Shown here piece by piece: positions 16,540 to 27,096 of a DNA stretch of 64,000 nucleotides. Source of the DNA: Streptomyces zhihengii (GTDB taxonomy: Bacteria > Actinomycetota > Actinomycetes > Streptomycetales > Streptomycetaceae); NCBI RefSeq assembly GCF_016919245.1, contig NZ_JAFEJA010000001.1:4479501-4543500 (forward strand), in the 5' to 3' direction. The position numbers and the translations under genes were made by a program. Every line of letters begins with the position of its first letter. The first letter of the stretch is position 1. The notes under the pieces are model-generated. The model worked only from the letters and a program-made list of their open reading frames with translations. It searched no databases and was not told where the DNA came from.

Positions 16540-16599
16540 ATGGCCCGCCGTCAGGCACGTCATCGGCATGCCCGGATCCGGGTCGCGCACGGCGAGTGA
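16540..16599 (+). CDS. Possible leader peptide, 19 aa, Arg/His-rich
   Basis: A tiny ORF (MARRQARHRHARIRVAHGE) lies behind the strong site GAGAGGGAGG (16521-16530). An alternative start, ATG 16534, adds two residues. It ends 40 nt before the GNAT gene start and a short stem (GGTCG/CGACC) lies between, next to the GNAT ribosome site. Six Arg and three His in 19 residues resemble the codon runs of attenuation leaders. Whether it is translated is unproven. Confidence 0.35.
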   Translation: MARRQARHRHARIRVAHGE

Positions 16600-16639
16600 T
16601 CGCGGCCCGGTCGTCTCGAAACCGACCAGGAGCGTCACC

Positions 16640-17167
16640 GTGTCCTCTTCTTCTTCCGCCTCTCCCTCCGCCCGCGCCACCACCGACCTGACCACCGACC
16701 GTCTGGTGCTGCGGGTGTGGACCCCCGCCGCCGTCGCCGCCGTCCACGGCGAGGAGCGGCTGCCGGGCTGGGCCGACGACTTCCCCGCCGAGGGCGACCG
16801 CGTCGTCGCGGGCTTCCTCACCGGACACCCCGAGGCCCTCGCCGGCGGCGGCCACCGGCTGATCGCCGAGCGCGCCGGCGGCGCCGTCGTGGGGTCCATC
16901 GGCTTCTTCGACGGCCCCGAGCCCGGCACGCTGGAGGTCGGCTACGGCGTCGTCGCCTCGCGCAGGGGGCTCGGCTACGCCACGGAGGCGGCGCGCGCCG
17001 CGGTGGCGGACGCCCTCTGCGCCCCGGGCGTCCACGGGGTGTACGCCCACGCCGACCTGGTGAACCCCGCCTCGCTGCGCGTCCTGGAGAAGGCCGGGCT
17101 GACCCGCCTGTCCGACGACGGCACGACGGCCCGCTTCGGCGTCACCGCCGGGGGCTCCGCCGGCTGA
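16640..17167 (+). CDS. GNAT N-acetyltransferase (RimJ/RimL type)
   Basis: The 175-residue protein starts at GTG 16640, 8 nt behind AGGAG. It has the RimJ-type layout: LTTDRLVLRVWTPA near the N-terminus, VVGSIGFFDG, EVGYGVVASRRGLGYATEAARA (the acetyl-CoA loop) and the Asn of NPASLRVLEKAGL. The first 14 residues are Ser/Ala-rich and likely disordered. Substrates of this class include N-terminal amines and small molecules; none can be assigned. A small Arg/His-rich ORF precedes it. Confidence 0.85.
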   Translation: MSSSSSASPSARATTDLTTDRLVLRVWTPAAVAAVHGEERLPGWADDFPAEGDRVVAGFLTGHPEALAGGGHRLIAERAGGAVVGSIGFFDGPEPGTLEVGYGVVASRRGLGYATEAARAAVADALCAPGVHGVYAHADLVNPASLRVLEKAGLTRLSDDGTTARFGVTAGGSAG

Positions 17168-17183
17168 CCGCCCGGGGGCGGGC

Positions 17184-17813
17184 TCAGATGCGGTGGTCGT
17201 GACGGTCGGGCGAGAAGCCCGTCCAGCGCAGCTCGGCGGGGAGATGGCGCATGTCGTTGAGGAGCACCACCGACGGGGGCCTGCCCGGCGTGTACGCCAG
17301 CACCGTCAGCGCGGCGTTCGCGACCCGCAGGCCCATCCAGCGCCAGGCGGGGGCGTCGAAGGCGGCCCGGACCAGCCAGGCGACGAGGAAGGCATGGGTG
17401 ACGACCAGCTCGTGCCGTTCCCCGCCGGCGGCGGGTCCGGTGAACGACTCCAGCGCCCGGCGGGCGAGTTCCGGCCCCCTGCTGATCTCCTCCTCGGTGG
17501 CGCCGGTGAGGAAGGACAGCAGGGTGTCGGCCGACTCCGGCGGCAGCTCCGCCCGTTCGGGCAGGTACGGGATGTAGTCGCCGGCCGCCTCGGAGCGGTG
17601 GAGCGGGACCTCGGGACACCGCTCGCCGATCAGCCGCGCCGTCTGCTCGGCGCGGGGCAGCGGCCCGTGGTGGATCGCGGCCAGCGGCACGGCGCGCAGC
17701 CGCTCGCCGAGCAGTCCGGCCTGGCGCCGGCCGCCTGGCGTGAGCCCGCTCTCCTCCGAGGCGGCCTCGCCGTGCCGGGCGAGGTACAGGTAACGGGTGG
17801 CGGCCTCGGTCAT
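17184..17813 (-). CDS. Histidine phosphatase family protein
   Basis: The 209-residue protein has the RHG motif YLARHGEA (His14), SLTPGGRRQA-type spacing, HHGPLPRAEQTA (second Arg) and the later catalytic VTHAFLVAWLV. It belongs to the phosphoglycerate-mutase-like branch; the substrate is unknown. ATG 17813 lies 8 nt behind GGAG. It converges with the GNAT gene at a 16-nt gap. Its upstream region contains two hairpins. Confidence 0.85.
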   Translation of the reverse strand: MTEAATRYLYLARHGEAASEESGLTPGGRRQAGLLGERLRAVPLAAIHHGPLPRAEQTARLIGERCPEVPLHRSEAAGDYIPYLPERAELPPESADTLLSFLTGATEEEISRGPELARRALESFTGPAAGGERHELVVTHAFLVAWLVRAAFDAPAWRWMGLRVANAALTVLAYTPGRPPSVVLLNDMRHLPAELRWTGFSPDRHDHRI

Positions 17814-17851
17814 GCCGGTCGCTCCAGGTGCGTCGTGGGGGCGTACGGGAC

Positions 17852-17960
17852 AGCGGGTGGGACGCCACCCGCTCGCCGCCCGGTTCCCGCCTCCCCCCGC
17901 CCCGCCTCCCCGCGTCTCCCGCCCAGCGTCCCCGTGCCGGCGGAATACCCGCCGGCACGG
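17852..17960. repeat. Two hairpins upstream of the histidine phosphatase gene
   Basis: AGCGGGTGG-N4-CCACCCGCT (17852-17873) and CCGTGCCGGCGG-N5-CCGCCGGCACGG (17932-17960) lie between this gene and the 3' end of the UvrA-like gene. The second could terminate the UvrA operon; the first could be an operator. Confidence 0.5.
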
Positions 17961-18020
17961 TGGACCGCGGCGCGCCCCGCCCGGGAGGGGGAGCGCGCCG
18001 GGCCACGGCGCGCGCGCCGG

Positions 18021-20411
<2,391 letters not shown>

Positions 20412-20443
20412 CGTGTCTCCATCTGTGGGGCGCGCGGGCCGGC

Positions 20444-20857
20444 TCAGCGCTGCTGCTGCTGGATGCGGACCATGTTGCCCGCGGGGTCGCGGAAGGCGCA
20501 GTCGCGCACACCGTACGGCTGGTCGGTCGGCTCCTGCACGACTTCCGCGTCACCGGCCTGGAGGCGCTCGAAGGTGCCGTCGATGTCGGCGGTGGACAGC
20601 AGGATGCTGCCGTAGGTGCCCTTGGCCATCATCTCGTTGATGACACGGCGCTCGTCGTCGGTGACGCCCGGGTCGACGCCCGGGGGGTGCAGCACGATGG
20701 AGACCCCGGGCTGGCCCGCGGGACCGACCGTGATCCAGCGCATGCCCTCGTAGCCGACGTCATTGCGGACCTCGAAGCCGAGGGTGTCGCGGTAGAACGC
20801 GAGGGCGGCCTCGGGGTCGTCCTGCGGGAGGAAACTGGCGTGAATGCTGATGTCCAT
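20444..20857 (-). CDS. VOC-family (glyoxalase/bleomycin-resistance fold) protein
   Basis: The protein has 137 residues from ATG 20857; an in-frame GTG at 20866 would add three. ATG is preferred because a TAACGT box (20865-20870, minus strand) ends 7 nt upstream. Paired beta-alpha-beta modules are visible: DDPEAALAFYRDTLGFEVRND near the start, then TADIDGTFERLQ, and a C-terminal FRDPAGNMVRIQQ. The fold serves metal-dependent lyases, dioxygenases and drug-sequestering proteins. Its place between an AraC gene and a UvrA2 gene suggests a damage- or drug-response role by inference. Confidence 0.83.
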   Translation of the reverse strand: MDISIHASFLPQDDPEAALAFYRDTLGFEVRNDVGYEGMRWITVGPAGQPGVSIVLHPPGVDPGVTDDERRVINEMMAKGTYGSILLSTADIDGTFERLQAGDAEVVQEPTDQPYGVRDCAFRDPAGNMVRIQQQQR

Positions 20858-20864
20858 GGCAGTC

Positions 20865-20870
20865 ACGTTA
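20865..20870 (-). promoter_or_regulatory. -10 box (TAACGT) for a leaderless VOC/UvrA2 message
   Basis: On the minus strand TAACGT is followed by 7 nt and ATG 20857. It lies in the short gap after the AraC gene, so VOC-UvrA2 may be expressed without it. Confidence 0.45.
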
Positions 20871-20876
20871 GAGCCG

Positions 20877-21311
20877 TCACGAGGGTGGCGCTTCTCGATT
20901 CCTGATCGGTCGGGTGACCTGCTTCGCGACGCACGGCGGCATCCCCGCGGTGGCCCGTTCCGCCTCCCGCCGGTAGACGCTGGGAGGCACCCCGACGAGC
21001 TCGGTGAAGCGGCTGCTGAAGGTGCCGAGCGAGGAGCAGCCCACGGTGAAGCAGACCTCGGTGACGCTCATGTCGCCCTTGCGCAGCAGGGCCATCGCGC
21101 GCTCGATGCGCCGGGTCATCAGGTACGAGTACGGCGATTCGCCGTACGCCAGCCGGAACTGGCGGCTGAGGTGGCCGGCGGACATGTTCACGGCGCGGGC
21201 GAGCGCCTCGACGTTCAGCGGCTGCGCGTACTCCCGGTCGATCCGGTCGCGGACGCGGCGCAGCAGCCGCAGGTCGCGCAGCTGCTGCTCCGGGGTGGGT
21301 CTGCTGGTCAC
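20877..21311 (-). CDS. AraC-family regulator (minimal DNA-binding domain)
   Basis: The 144-residue protein is little more than the double helix-turn-helix of AraC/XylS: LNVEALARAVNMSAGHLSRQFR and MSVTEVCFTVGCSSLGTFSSRF (landmarks at about 32-53 and 80-101), then the family tail VGVPPSVYRRE. It lacks a ligand domain, as in the SoxS/MarA type. GTG 21311 is the start. It directly precedes the VOC and UvrA2 genes on the same strand and is the obvious candidate to control them. Confidence 0.88.
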   Translation of the reverse strand: MTSRPTPEQQLRDLRLLRRVRDRIDREYAQPLNVEALARAVNMSAGHLSRQFRLAYGESPYSYLMTRRIERAMALLRKGDMSVTEVCFTVGCSSLGTFSSRFTELVGVPPSVYRREAERATAGMPPCVAKQVTRPIRNREAPPS

Positions 21312-21380
21312 CCGCGGAATCGTGCCACACCACCCCGGCGCGGCGACCGGGGTTTCCGGCGCCCGCGCGGCAGGGGGCGG

Positions 21381-21460
21381 CGGGTGGCGCGGTGGGGCTA
21401 GCGGCTCCGGTCCTGTGCGGCGGGTGGCGCGGTGGGGCTAGCGGTTCCGGTCCTGTGCGG
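21381..21460. repeat. 40-bp tandem duplication across a stop codon
   Basis: Copies 21381-21420 and 21421-21460 differ at one base. The second holds the last codons and stop (cta, 21438-21440) of the HEAT-repeat gene; the first carries an exact second copy of that stop context downstream. Confidence 0.92.
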
Positions 21461-23426
21461 TGCGGGATCCCTCCGCGGCCGCCTTCGCGGCCTTCGCCGC
21501 CTCCGCCGCCTCCGCCGCCTCGACCGCATCGGCGGTCGCGGCCAGGATGCGGTGCAGGACGGGGACGGGGATCGCGGGATTGGTCACCGCGTCGGACGCC
21601 GTGGCGCGGTCGTGCAGCAGCCCGGCCAGGACGCGGGCCGGCAGCCGGGCCGTGCGCGTCGCGGTCCTGCGGACCGAGTCGGCCGGGTCGTTCAGCAGCC
21701 GCACCGCGTCGGCCGGTGACAGCCGGGGGTCCTCGGCCGCGCGGCAGCGCACCTCGGCTTCGGGATCGCGGGCCAGGCGCGCGACATCGGCGGGGGTGGA
21801 CTCAGGGTCGTCCAGGACCAGGCGGCGCATCCGCCCGCGGGGGTCGCCGGCGTGGCGCAGCAGGCCGGTGCGGGGGAAGCGGGGATGGCTGCGCGGGCGG
21901 TCGGGGTGGCTGAAGCTGCCGTCCCACCAGCTCCAGACCTCCAGCAGCATCGCGGGCGGCGCGTCGTCGCACGCCTCGGCGAGGAACAGCCGGACCACCC
22001 GGTCCTCGTCCCGCGCGAGTGCCTCCACCACGTCCGGCGGCAGCCGCCGGGCGCGGGCCACGCTGCGGCGGACGAGCGGATGGGACGAGGCGGCCAGGCG
22101 GCGCATCGCCCCGGGGTCGCCGTGCAGGCTCTCGACCCAGGGCAGGGGGTGGCAGAGCGTCGTCGGATCGAAGTCGTGGCGCACCGCGGCACGCTGCTCC
22201 TCGCCGAGGTCGGCGCGCAGCGCCACCGCCGAGCGGACGGCACCGGACGGGTCCTGGGCCAGCACGGCCACTGCCCGGGCGCCGAGCCGCGGATTGCCGG
22301 CCAGCGTCCGGCGCACCTCCTCGTCCCCGTCCCGGACCAGCTCCGCCTCCAGTGCGGGCGCGAAGCGGCACTCCTCCAGCGCCCGCCACCGGTCGGGCAG
22401 CGCGGCGAGGACCTCCCGGGGCATGGGCGCGCTCCGGTGGTGGGCGAGCAGCGCCGCCGTGCGCACGGTGTCGTCGGCGTCGGTCAGCAGCGGCTCCCGC
22501 AGCGGCGCGGGGAGGTCGTCCCACCGGCCGCAGACGGCCCTCCGCACCCGGGGATCGGCGTCGGTCGCGAGACCCGGGAGGAGCGGGGCGGGGATGCCGT
22601 TCAGTTCGGCGGCGTCGGCCCGGGCCGGGCCGGTCAGGAGGTCCTCGTACAGGGACGCGGGAAGCGCGACGTCCCACGCGCGGGCACGCTCGGCCAGCAG
22701 CAGGCGCCGTACCGGTGACCGTTCGGCGCTCACGAGGCGCACCCACTGACCGGGGGTGAGCGCGGGCCGGAAGGCCTCCGCGGGCCTGGCGCGCACCCGG
22801 GGATCGGGGTGTGCCACGGCGGCGTCGAGCACGGCGGGCCGGTCGCAGGAGTACAGGAAGCCCGTCTCCACGTCCAGCAGCCGGATCAGCAGCTCGTCGG
22901 GAGCGGCCGGGTTGAAGCCGATCCACTCCGCCCAGTGCAGGGGCCACCCGGAGGGGCTGGGCACCGTCGCCCACACCGCGGCGCGCTCGGCCTCCGTCTC
23001 GCGCCCGGCGGCCTCGGCGGCCTCCTCCAAGCGCTCCGGCAGCCGGTCCAGGGCCGTCACCCGGGGCCCGTCCGCGCCGGGCAGCTCCGCCAGCAGCACC
23101 TGCCCGTCGGGGGAGAGCGCCACGAACCCCGGGCCCCCGGCCAGCGCGGGCACCCCGTCCCCGAGGTGGCGGACCCGGGTCCACCAGGAGTCGTTGCCGC
23201 CGATCCGGTGCCCGGCGACGGCCACCAGGAACGACCCGTCGGCATCGCGCAGGCGGTGCCACCACCCGGGGTCGAGCGTGCCGCGGCCGGCGGTGTCGGG
23301 CGCCGCTGTGCGGCCCGCGACGCGCCACGCGGCCTCCGGCGGGAAGAGGCCGCCCGGGCGGACGTCCTCGACGACCGTGAGCCCGGCCTGTACGAGCCGT
23401 TCGTGGAGTCTCTCGTGGTGCTGCAC
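21438..23426 (-). CDS. Large HEAT/leucine-rich-variant repeat protein
   Basis: The 662-residue protein starts at GTG 23426; the reading frame is open further upstream, but that part is low-complexity and repeat-derived. From about residue 200 to the end it is made of roughly 24-residue alpha-helical units with the recurring pattern D-P-(D/E)-x-x-V-R-x-x-(A/L)-A, as in DPEAEVRCRAAEDPRLS and DPADSVRRTATR, typical of HEAT/LRV solenoids. The first 150 residues are a separate globular region with many Trp. No catalytic motif is visible. It is probably a protein-binding scaffold. The last codons are duplicated downstream. Confidence 0.75.
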   Translation of the reverse strand: MQHHERLHERLVQAGLTVVEDVRPGGLFPPEAAWRVAGRTAAPDTAGRGTLDPGWWHRLRDADGSFLVAVAGHRIGGNDSWWTRVRHLGDGVPALAGGPGFVALSPDGQVLLAELPGADGPRVTALDRLPERLEEAAEAAGRETEAERAAVWATVPSPSGWPLHWAEWIGFNPAAPDELLIRLLDVETGFLYSCDRPAVLDAAVAHPDPRVRARPAEAFRPALTPGQWVRLVSAERSPVRRLLLAERARAWDVALPASLYEDLLTGPARADAAELNGIPAPLLPGLATDADPRVRRAVCGRWDDLPAPLREPLLTDADDTVRTAALLAHHRSAPMPREVLAALPDRWRALEECRFAPALEAELVRDGDEEVRRTLAGNPRLGARAVAVLAQDPSGAVRSAVALRADLGEEQRAAVRHDFDPTTLCHPLPWVESLHGDPGAMRRLAASSHPLVRRSVARARRLPPDVVEALARDEDRVVRLFLAEACDDAPPAMLLEVWSWWDGSFSHPDRPRSHPRFPRTGLLRHAGDPRGRMRRLVLDDPESTPADVARLARDPEAEVRCRAAEDPRLSPADAVRLLNDPADSVRRTATRTARLPARVLAGLLHDRATASDAVTNPAIPVPVLHRILAATADAVEAAEAAEAAKAAKAAAEGSRTAQDRNR

Positions 23427-23454
23427 CCCGGCATGATCACCGCCGGGTGGTGGC

Positions 23455-23510
23455 GGGGACAAGGGGACAAGGGGACAAGGGGACAAGGGGACAAGGGGAG
23501 AAGGGGAGAA
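23455..23510 (+). repeat. Seven tandem 8-bp repeats (GGGGACAA/GGGGAGAA)
   Basis: Five copies of GGGGACAA are followed by two of GGGGAGAA, without gaps. The array lies between the divergent HEAT-protein and XRE-regulator genes and is a plausible site of slippage variation. Confidence 0.95.
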
Positions 23511-23625
23511 GAGGGATGGGGGCAGGGGGACATGGCGCAGGGGGTGACAGCCCGCGGGGGGAGGGGCGGGGGGATGCGGACAGGGGCGGCGAGGTCCGGG
23601 ATCGCTCGTCCGGGTGGCGTGGAAC

Positions 23626-23653
23626 ACTATTGCAAGCAGTTGCTTGCAATAGT
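23626..23653. promoter_or_regulatory. 28-bp perfect palindrome, operator-like
   Basis: Perfect 13-bp arms (ACTATTGCAAGCA and its complement) surround a GT centre, 26 nt before the XRE regulator start. It is strikingly A+T-rich against its surroundings, which is typical of an operator rather than a terminator. Confidence 0.8.
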
Positions 23654-23679
23654 TAGCAGGGTTGCGGCACCATCGGGGC

Positions 23680-24132
23680 ATGGCATCGCTCAACGTCGGC
23701 AATCTCGGTGACTACCTCCGCGAACAGCGGCGCAGCGCGCAGCTTTCGCTGCGGCAGCTCGCCGACGCCGCCGGGGTGTCCAATCCGTATCTGAGCCAGA
23801 TCGAGCGCGGGCTGCGCAAGCCCAGCGCCGAAGTGCTGCAGCAGGTCGCCAAGGCTCTGCGGATCTCGGCCGAGACCCTCTACGTCCGGGCCGGGATCCT
23901 CGACGAGCAGGCGCGCGACCCGCTGGAGACGCGGGCGGTGATACTCGCCGACCCGTCGATCAACGAGCGCCAGAAGCAGGTGCTGCTGCAGATCTACGAG
24001 TCCTTCCGCAAGGAGAACGGGCTCGATTCCGAGACCGGTGCCGAAGGCCCGGCCGCGGACGCACCGAAGGACACACCCGATGACGGCCCCCGCACGGCCG
24101 GCGAGGGCGAAGCCGAACCGAAGTCGACCTGA
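23680..24132 (+). CDS. XRE-family transcriptional regulator
   Basis: The 150-residue protein has an N-terminal Cro/CI helix-turn-helix at about residues 7-65 (LGDYLREQRRSAQLSLRQLADAAGVSNPYLSQIERG, landmarks LRQLADAAGV and PYLSQIERGLRKPS). A short helical segment (about 75-115) and an acidic disordered tail follow. ATG 23680 is chosen because upstream in-frame codons run into the palindrome. The 28-bp palindrome at the promoter suggests autoregulation. The downstream HbhA-like gene follows after 34 nt and is probably co-transcribed. Confidence 0.85.
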   Translation: MASLNVGNLGDYLREQRRSAQLSLRQLADAAGVSNPYLSQIERGLRKPSAEVLQQVAKALRISAETLYVRAGILDEQARDPLETRAVILADPSINERQKQVLLQIYESFRKENGLDSETGAEGPAADAPKDTPDDGPRTAGEGEAEPKST

Positions 24133-24166
24133 GAAGACCCCCACTGCGTTCGGGAGGACGACAGTC

Positions 24167-24760
24167 ATGGCCATCACCGACGACCTGCGCAAGACCTTCA
24201 GCGACCCGACCCCCCTCTACTTCGCCGCCGGCACCGCCGACCTCGCCGTGCAGCAGGCCCGCAAGGTGCCCGCGCTGCTGGAGCAGCTCGCCGCCGAGGC
24301 GCCCGGCCGTTTCGAGACGGTGCGCAACACCGACCCCAAGGCCGTGCAGGAGAAGGTGTCCGTCCAGGCCGGCAAGGCCCAGGCCACCCTTCAGGCCAAG
24401 GTGACCGAGGTGATCGGCGGCCTGGACACCGACCTGAAGAAGCTCGGCGAGACCGCCCAGGACCTCGCGCTGCGCGGCGTGGGCGTGGCCGCCGAGTACG
24501 CGGTCAAGGCCCGTGAGACCTACGAGCGGGTCGCCGAGCACGGCGAGCAGGCGGTCAGGACCTGGCGCGGCGAGACGGCCGAGGAGATCGTGGAGATCGC
24601 CGTCGCCGTCGAGCCCGACGCCGAGACGAAGACGGGTGCGCAGGCCGAGGCGAAGACGGCCACGCCGAAGACCGCGGCCGCCGGGACGAAGAAGCCCGCC
24701 GCCGCCCGCAAGGCGCCGGTGCGCAAGCCCGCCGCCAAGAAGGCCCCCGCGGCGGAGTGA
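24167..24760 (+). CDS. HbhA-like helical protein with Lys/Ala-rich tail
   Basis: The 197-residue protein starts at ATG 24167 behind GGGAGG. Residues 1-140 are predicted long amphipathic helices (LYFAAGTADLAVQQARKV, AEYAVKARETYERVAEHGE). The last 55 residues are KKPAAARKAP-type repeats rich in Lys, Ala and Pro. This architecture is that of the mycobacterial heparin-binding haemagglutinin family. In streptomycetes such a basic tail could bind polyanions, cell-wall polymers or DNA; which is unknown. It has no signal peptide. Confidence 0.75.
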   Translation: MAITDDLRKTFSDPTPLYFAAGTADLAVQQARKVPALLEQLAAEAPGRFETVRNTDPKAVQEKVSVQAGKAQATLQAKVTEVIGGLDTDLKKLGETAQDLALRGVGVAAEYAVKARETYERVAEHGEQAVRTWRGETAEEIVEIAVAVEPDAETKTGAQAEAKTATPKTAAAGTKKPAAARKAPVRKPAAKKAPAAE

Positions 24761-24875
24761 CCTCGTGGGGGGAGCCGTGTGACACGGTGCCCGTCCGGCT
24801 CATCGCGCGGGCGGCTCCCCCGGAGGTACCTTGGCCGCGAGGCGGCACACACGACTGAGTAGGCGGTGTTCCAGG

Positions 24876-25220
24876 ATGTTGGCTGACAATTTCGACTTCG
24901 GGCTGTGGATGATCACCAAGCTGGTGTTCGTCGCGACCTCGCTGATCGCCCTGGTCATGGCCGCGGTGGCCCGTGAGGACGCCTACCGCGCCGCCGGCAA
25001 GAAGACGAAGTCCTTCTGGCTGATCATCCTCGGCCTCGCCGCCGTGGTGAACCTGATCCCGTGGCTGTCGATGCTGTTCCTGTCGATCGCCGGACTGATC
25101 GCCGCCATCGTCTTCTTCGTGGACGTGCGCCCCGCCCTCCAGCAGGTCTCGGGCGGCGGCCGTCGCCGCGGCGGTTCGAGCAGCGACGGGCCGTACGGCC
25201 CGTACAACGGCGGCCGGTAA
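24876..25220 (+). CDS. DUF2516 family membrane protein
   Basis: The 114-residue protein starts at ATG 24876. It has two to three hydrophobic helices (about 8-30, 47-62, 65-84) and a Gly/Arg/Ser/Tyr-rich tail (GGGRRRGGSS..YGPYNGGR). The arrangement and opening NFDFGLWMITKLVFV match DUF2516 proteins of actinobacteria, whose role is unknown. It has its own upstream gap of 115 nt and is followed by a 12-bp hairpin at 25271-25299. Confidence 0.8.
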   Translation: MLADNFDFGLWMITKLVFVATSLIALVMAAVAREDAYRAAGKKTKSFWLIILGLAAVVNLIPWLSMLFLSIAGLIAAIVFFVDVRPALQQVSGGGRRRGGSSSDGPYGPYNGGR

Positions 25221-25270
25221 CCGCCCCCGGGCGGCGGCCTCCCGGACCGTCACCCGCCTGTGCCCCACCA

Positions 25271-25299
25271 CGACGGCGCCCGTACCGCGGGCGCCGTCG
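25271..25299. terminator. Hairpin after the DUF2516 gene
   Basis: Arms CGACGGCGCCCG and CGGGCGCCGTCG (12 bp) enclose a 5-nt loop. There is no T-tract. Confidence 0.6.
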
Positions 25300-25444
25300 G
25301 CATGTCCGGACACGCCCGGGCGGAGGGGCGATGGTCTCGGGGCGGTGGCGGTGACGCGCTCGGGCGGTGACGCGCCCGGCCCCGGGGAGCACGAGGCGGC
25401 CCAGTGAAGCGCCGGTTCCGGCGGGGCACGAGGCGGCGCGGTGG

Positions 25445-25474
25445 CCGGACCGGGCCTGCCGGGGCCCGGTCCGG
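25445..25474. terminator. Hairpin after the REC-PP2C gene
   Basis: Arms CCGGACCGGGCC and GGCCCGGTCCGG (12 bp) with a 6-nt loop lie 24 nt past the stop of the minus-strand phosphatase gene. Confidence 0.55.
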
Positions 25475-25497
25475 GTGGTGCGGCGCCGGTGATGCGG

Positions 25498-26739
25498 TCA
25501 GGCGCGCTTCGCGTGACGGGAGAGGAGCAGGACGGCCACGTCGTCCGTCAGGTCGCCGCCGTTCATCTCGCGCACCTCGCCGACGGCGGCCTCCAGCAGG
25601 GACTCGCCCTCCAGGCCGGCCGCGAGCTGGCGGTTGACCATGGCGAGCATGCCCTCCTGGCCGAGCCGCTGCCGGGTGCCGGGCCCCTGACGGCCCTCGA
25701 TCAGCCCGTCGGTGTACATCATCAGGCTCCACACGCCGCCCAACTCCACCTGCCGGCGCGGCCAGCGGGCGCGGGGGAGCAGGCCGAGCGCGGGGCCGCC
25801 GTCCTCGTACGGCAGCAGCTGGGCCGCCCTGCCGTGGCGGGCTATCAGCGGGGCCGGGTGACCGGCCAGGCACAGGCCCGCGCGCCGTCCGTCGGGGGCG
25901 ATGTCCACGGTGCAGAGCGTCGCGAAGATCTCGTCGCTCTCCCGCTCGTGCTCCAGCACCCGCTGGAGGGTGGAGAGCAGTTCGTCGCCGCACAGGCCGG
26001 CGAAGGTCAGCGCACGCCAGGCGATGCGCAGTTCGACCCCGAGCGCCGCCTCGTCCGGGCCGTGGCCGCAGACGTCGCCGATCATCGCGTGGACCGTGCC
26101 GTCGGGGGTGCGGACGGTGTCGTAGAAGTCGCCGCCGAGCAGCGCCCTGGAGCGGCCGGGGCGGTAGCGCGCGGCGAAGCGCAGATCGGAGCCCTCCAGC
26201 AGCGGCGTGGGGAGCAGGCCGCGCTCCAGCCGGGCGTTCTCCTGGGCGCGCAGCCGGGACTCGGCCAGCTTCACCTGGGCGGCGTCGGCGCGCTTGCGCT
26301 CGACCGCGTAGCGGACCGCGCGGCTGAGCAGCCGGGCGTCGAGCTCCTCGCGGACGAGGTGGTCCTGGGCGCCGACGCGGACCGCCTCGGCGGCCAGCTC
26401 GGTGTCGCCGGACGCGGTCAGGGCCAGCACCGCGTGCCGGGGCGCGAGGCGCAGGACGTGCTTCAGCGCGCCCAGCTCCTCGCCCTGGGTGCGTCCGGGC
26501 AGGGCGAGGTCGACGAGGACGCAGTGCACGTCGTCGGTGAGCAGCCGCTCCGCCTCGGTGAGGTTGCGTGCGGTGCGGATGCGGACCCGGGTACCCGAGG
26601 CGTCGAGGAGTTCCGGGACGCTGAGGGTGCCCGCCGGGTCGTCCTCGATGACCAGAAGCGTCAGGTCGCTTCCGGTCGCCCCGCCAGGGGTGGTCTCCGC
26701 GACGGGGGCGTTCCTCTGTCGCGGTACGGGTACGGGCAT
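25498..26739 (-). CDS. Response-regulator-fused PP2C (SpoIIE-type) phosphatase
   Basis: The 413-residue protein starts at ATG 26739 behind GGGAGGGAAGGA. The N-terminal receiver domain (about 27-145) has the acidic pair EDD, phospho-acceptor Asp in LVDLALPG and the Thr/Ser switch (ALTASG), but Arg replaces the usual Lys near HLVREEL. A short coiled linker leads to a PP2C domain (about 185-410) with GGDFYDTV, GDVCGHGPDEA, MYTDGLIEGR and LTDDVAVLLL. These proteins dephosphorylate anti-anti-sigma factors in partner-switching circuits. No partner kinase is adjacent. Confidence 0.9.
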   Translation of the reverse strand: MPVPVPRQRNAPVAETTPGGATGSDLTLLVIEDDPAGTLSVPELLDASGTRVRIRTARNLTEAERLLTDDVHCVLVDLALPGRTQGEELGALKHVLRLAPRHAVLALTASGDTELAAEAVRVGAQDHLVREELDARLLSRAVRYAVERKRADAAQVKLAESRLRAQENARLERGLLPTPLLEGSDLRFAARYRPGRSRALLGGDFYDTVRTPDGTVHAMIGDVCGHGPDEAALGVELRIAWRALTFAGLCGDELLSTLQRVLEHERESDEIFATLCTVDIAPDGRRAGLCLAGHPAPLIARHGRAAQLLPYEDGGPALGLLPRARWPRRQVELGGVWSLMMYTDGLIEGRQGPGTRQRLGQEGMLAMVNRQLAAGLEGESLLEAAVGEVREMNGGDLTDDVAVLLLSRHAKRA

Positions 26740-27096
26740 CGGTGTTGTTTCCTTCCCTCCCCCCGAGGGCGCGGCAGGGCGACGAACGACGTCCCGCCAG
26801 ACGGGGACCATAGCGGTATGCGGCGGCCGAACGGAATGCTGATCGGCGAAGAGCCAGCGGCATATGCCGCACATGGGGGCGCAGTTGGCCGCCGATCCAT
26901 GACGAACGTCACGCGCTCGTCGGCACCTCGTCCCTTTCGCCCGTTGTGACGGGTGGCGCAGCTCACGTACCGGGCCGGCGCCGGCCCGGTGTCCCCCGCT
27001 TCGTGGCGTGCCGACGGCCGTCGCGGGGTGCCCGGTGGGACGCAGATCACGTGATCGCGGCACCGGGGCGCAGGGGCCGCCCCGGGCCGGGGGCGG

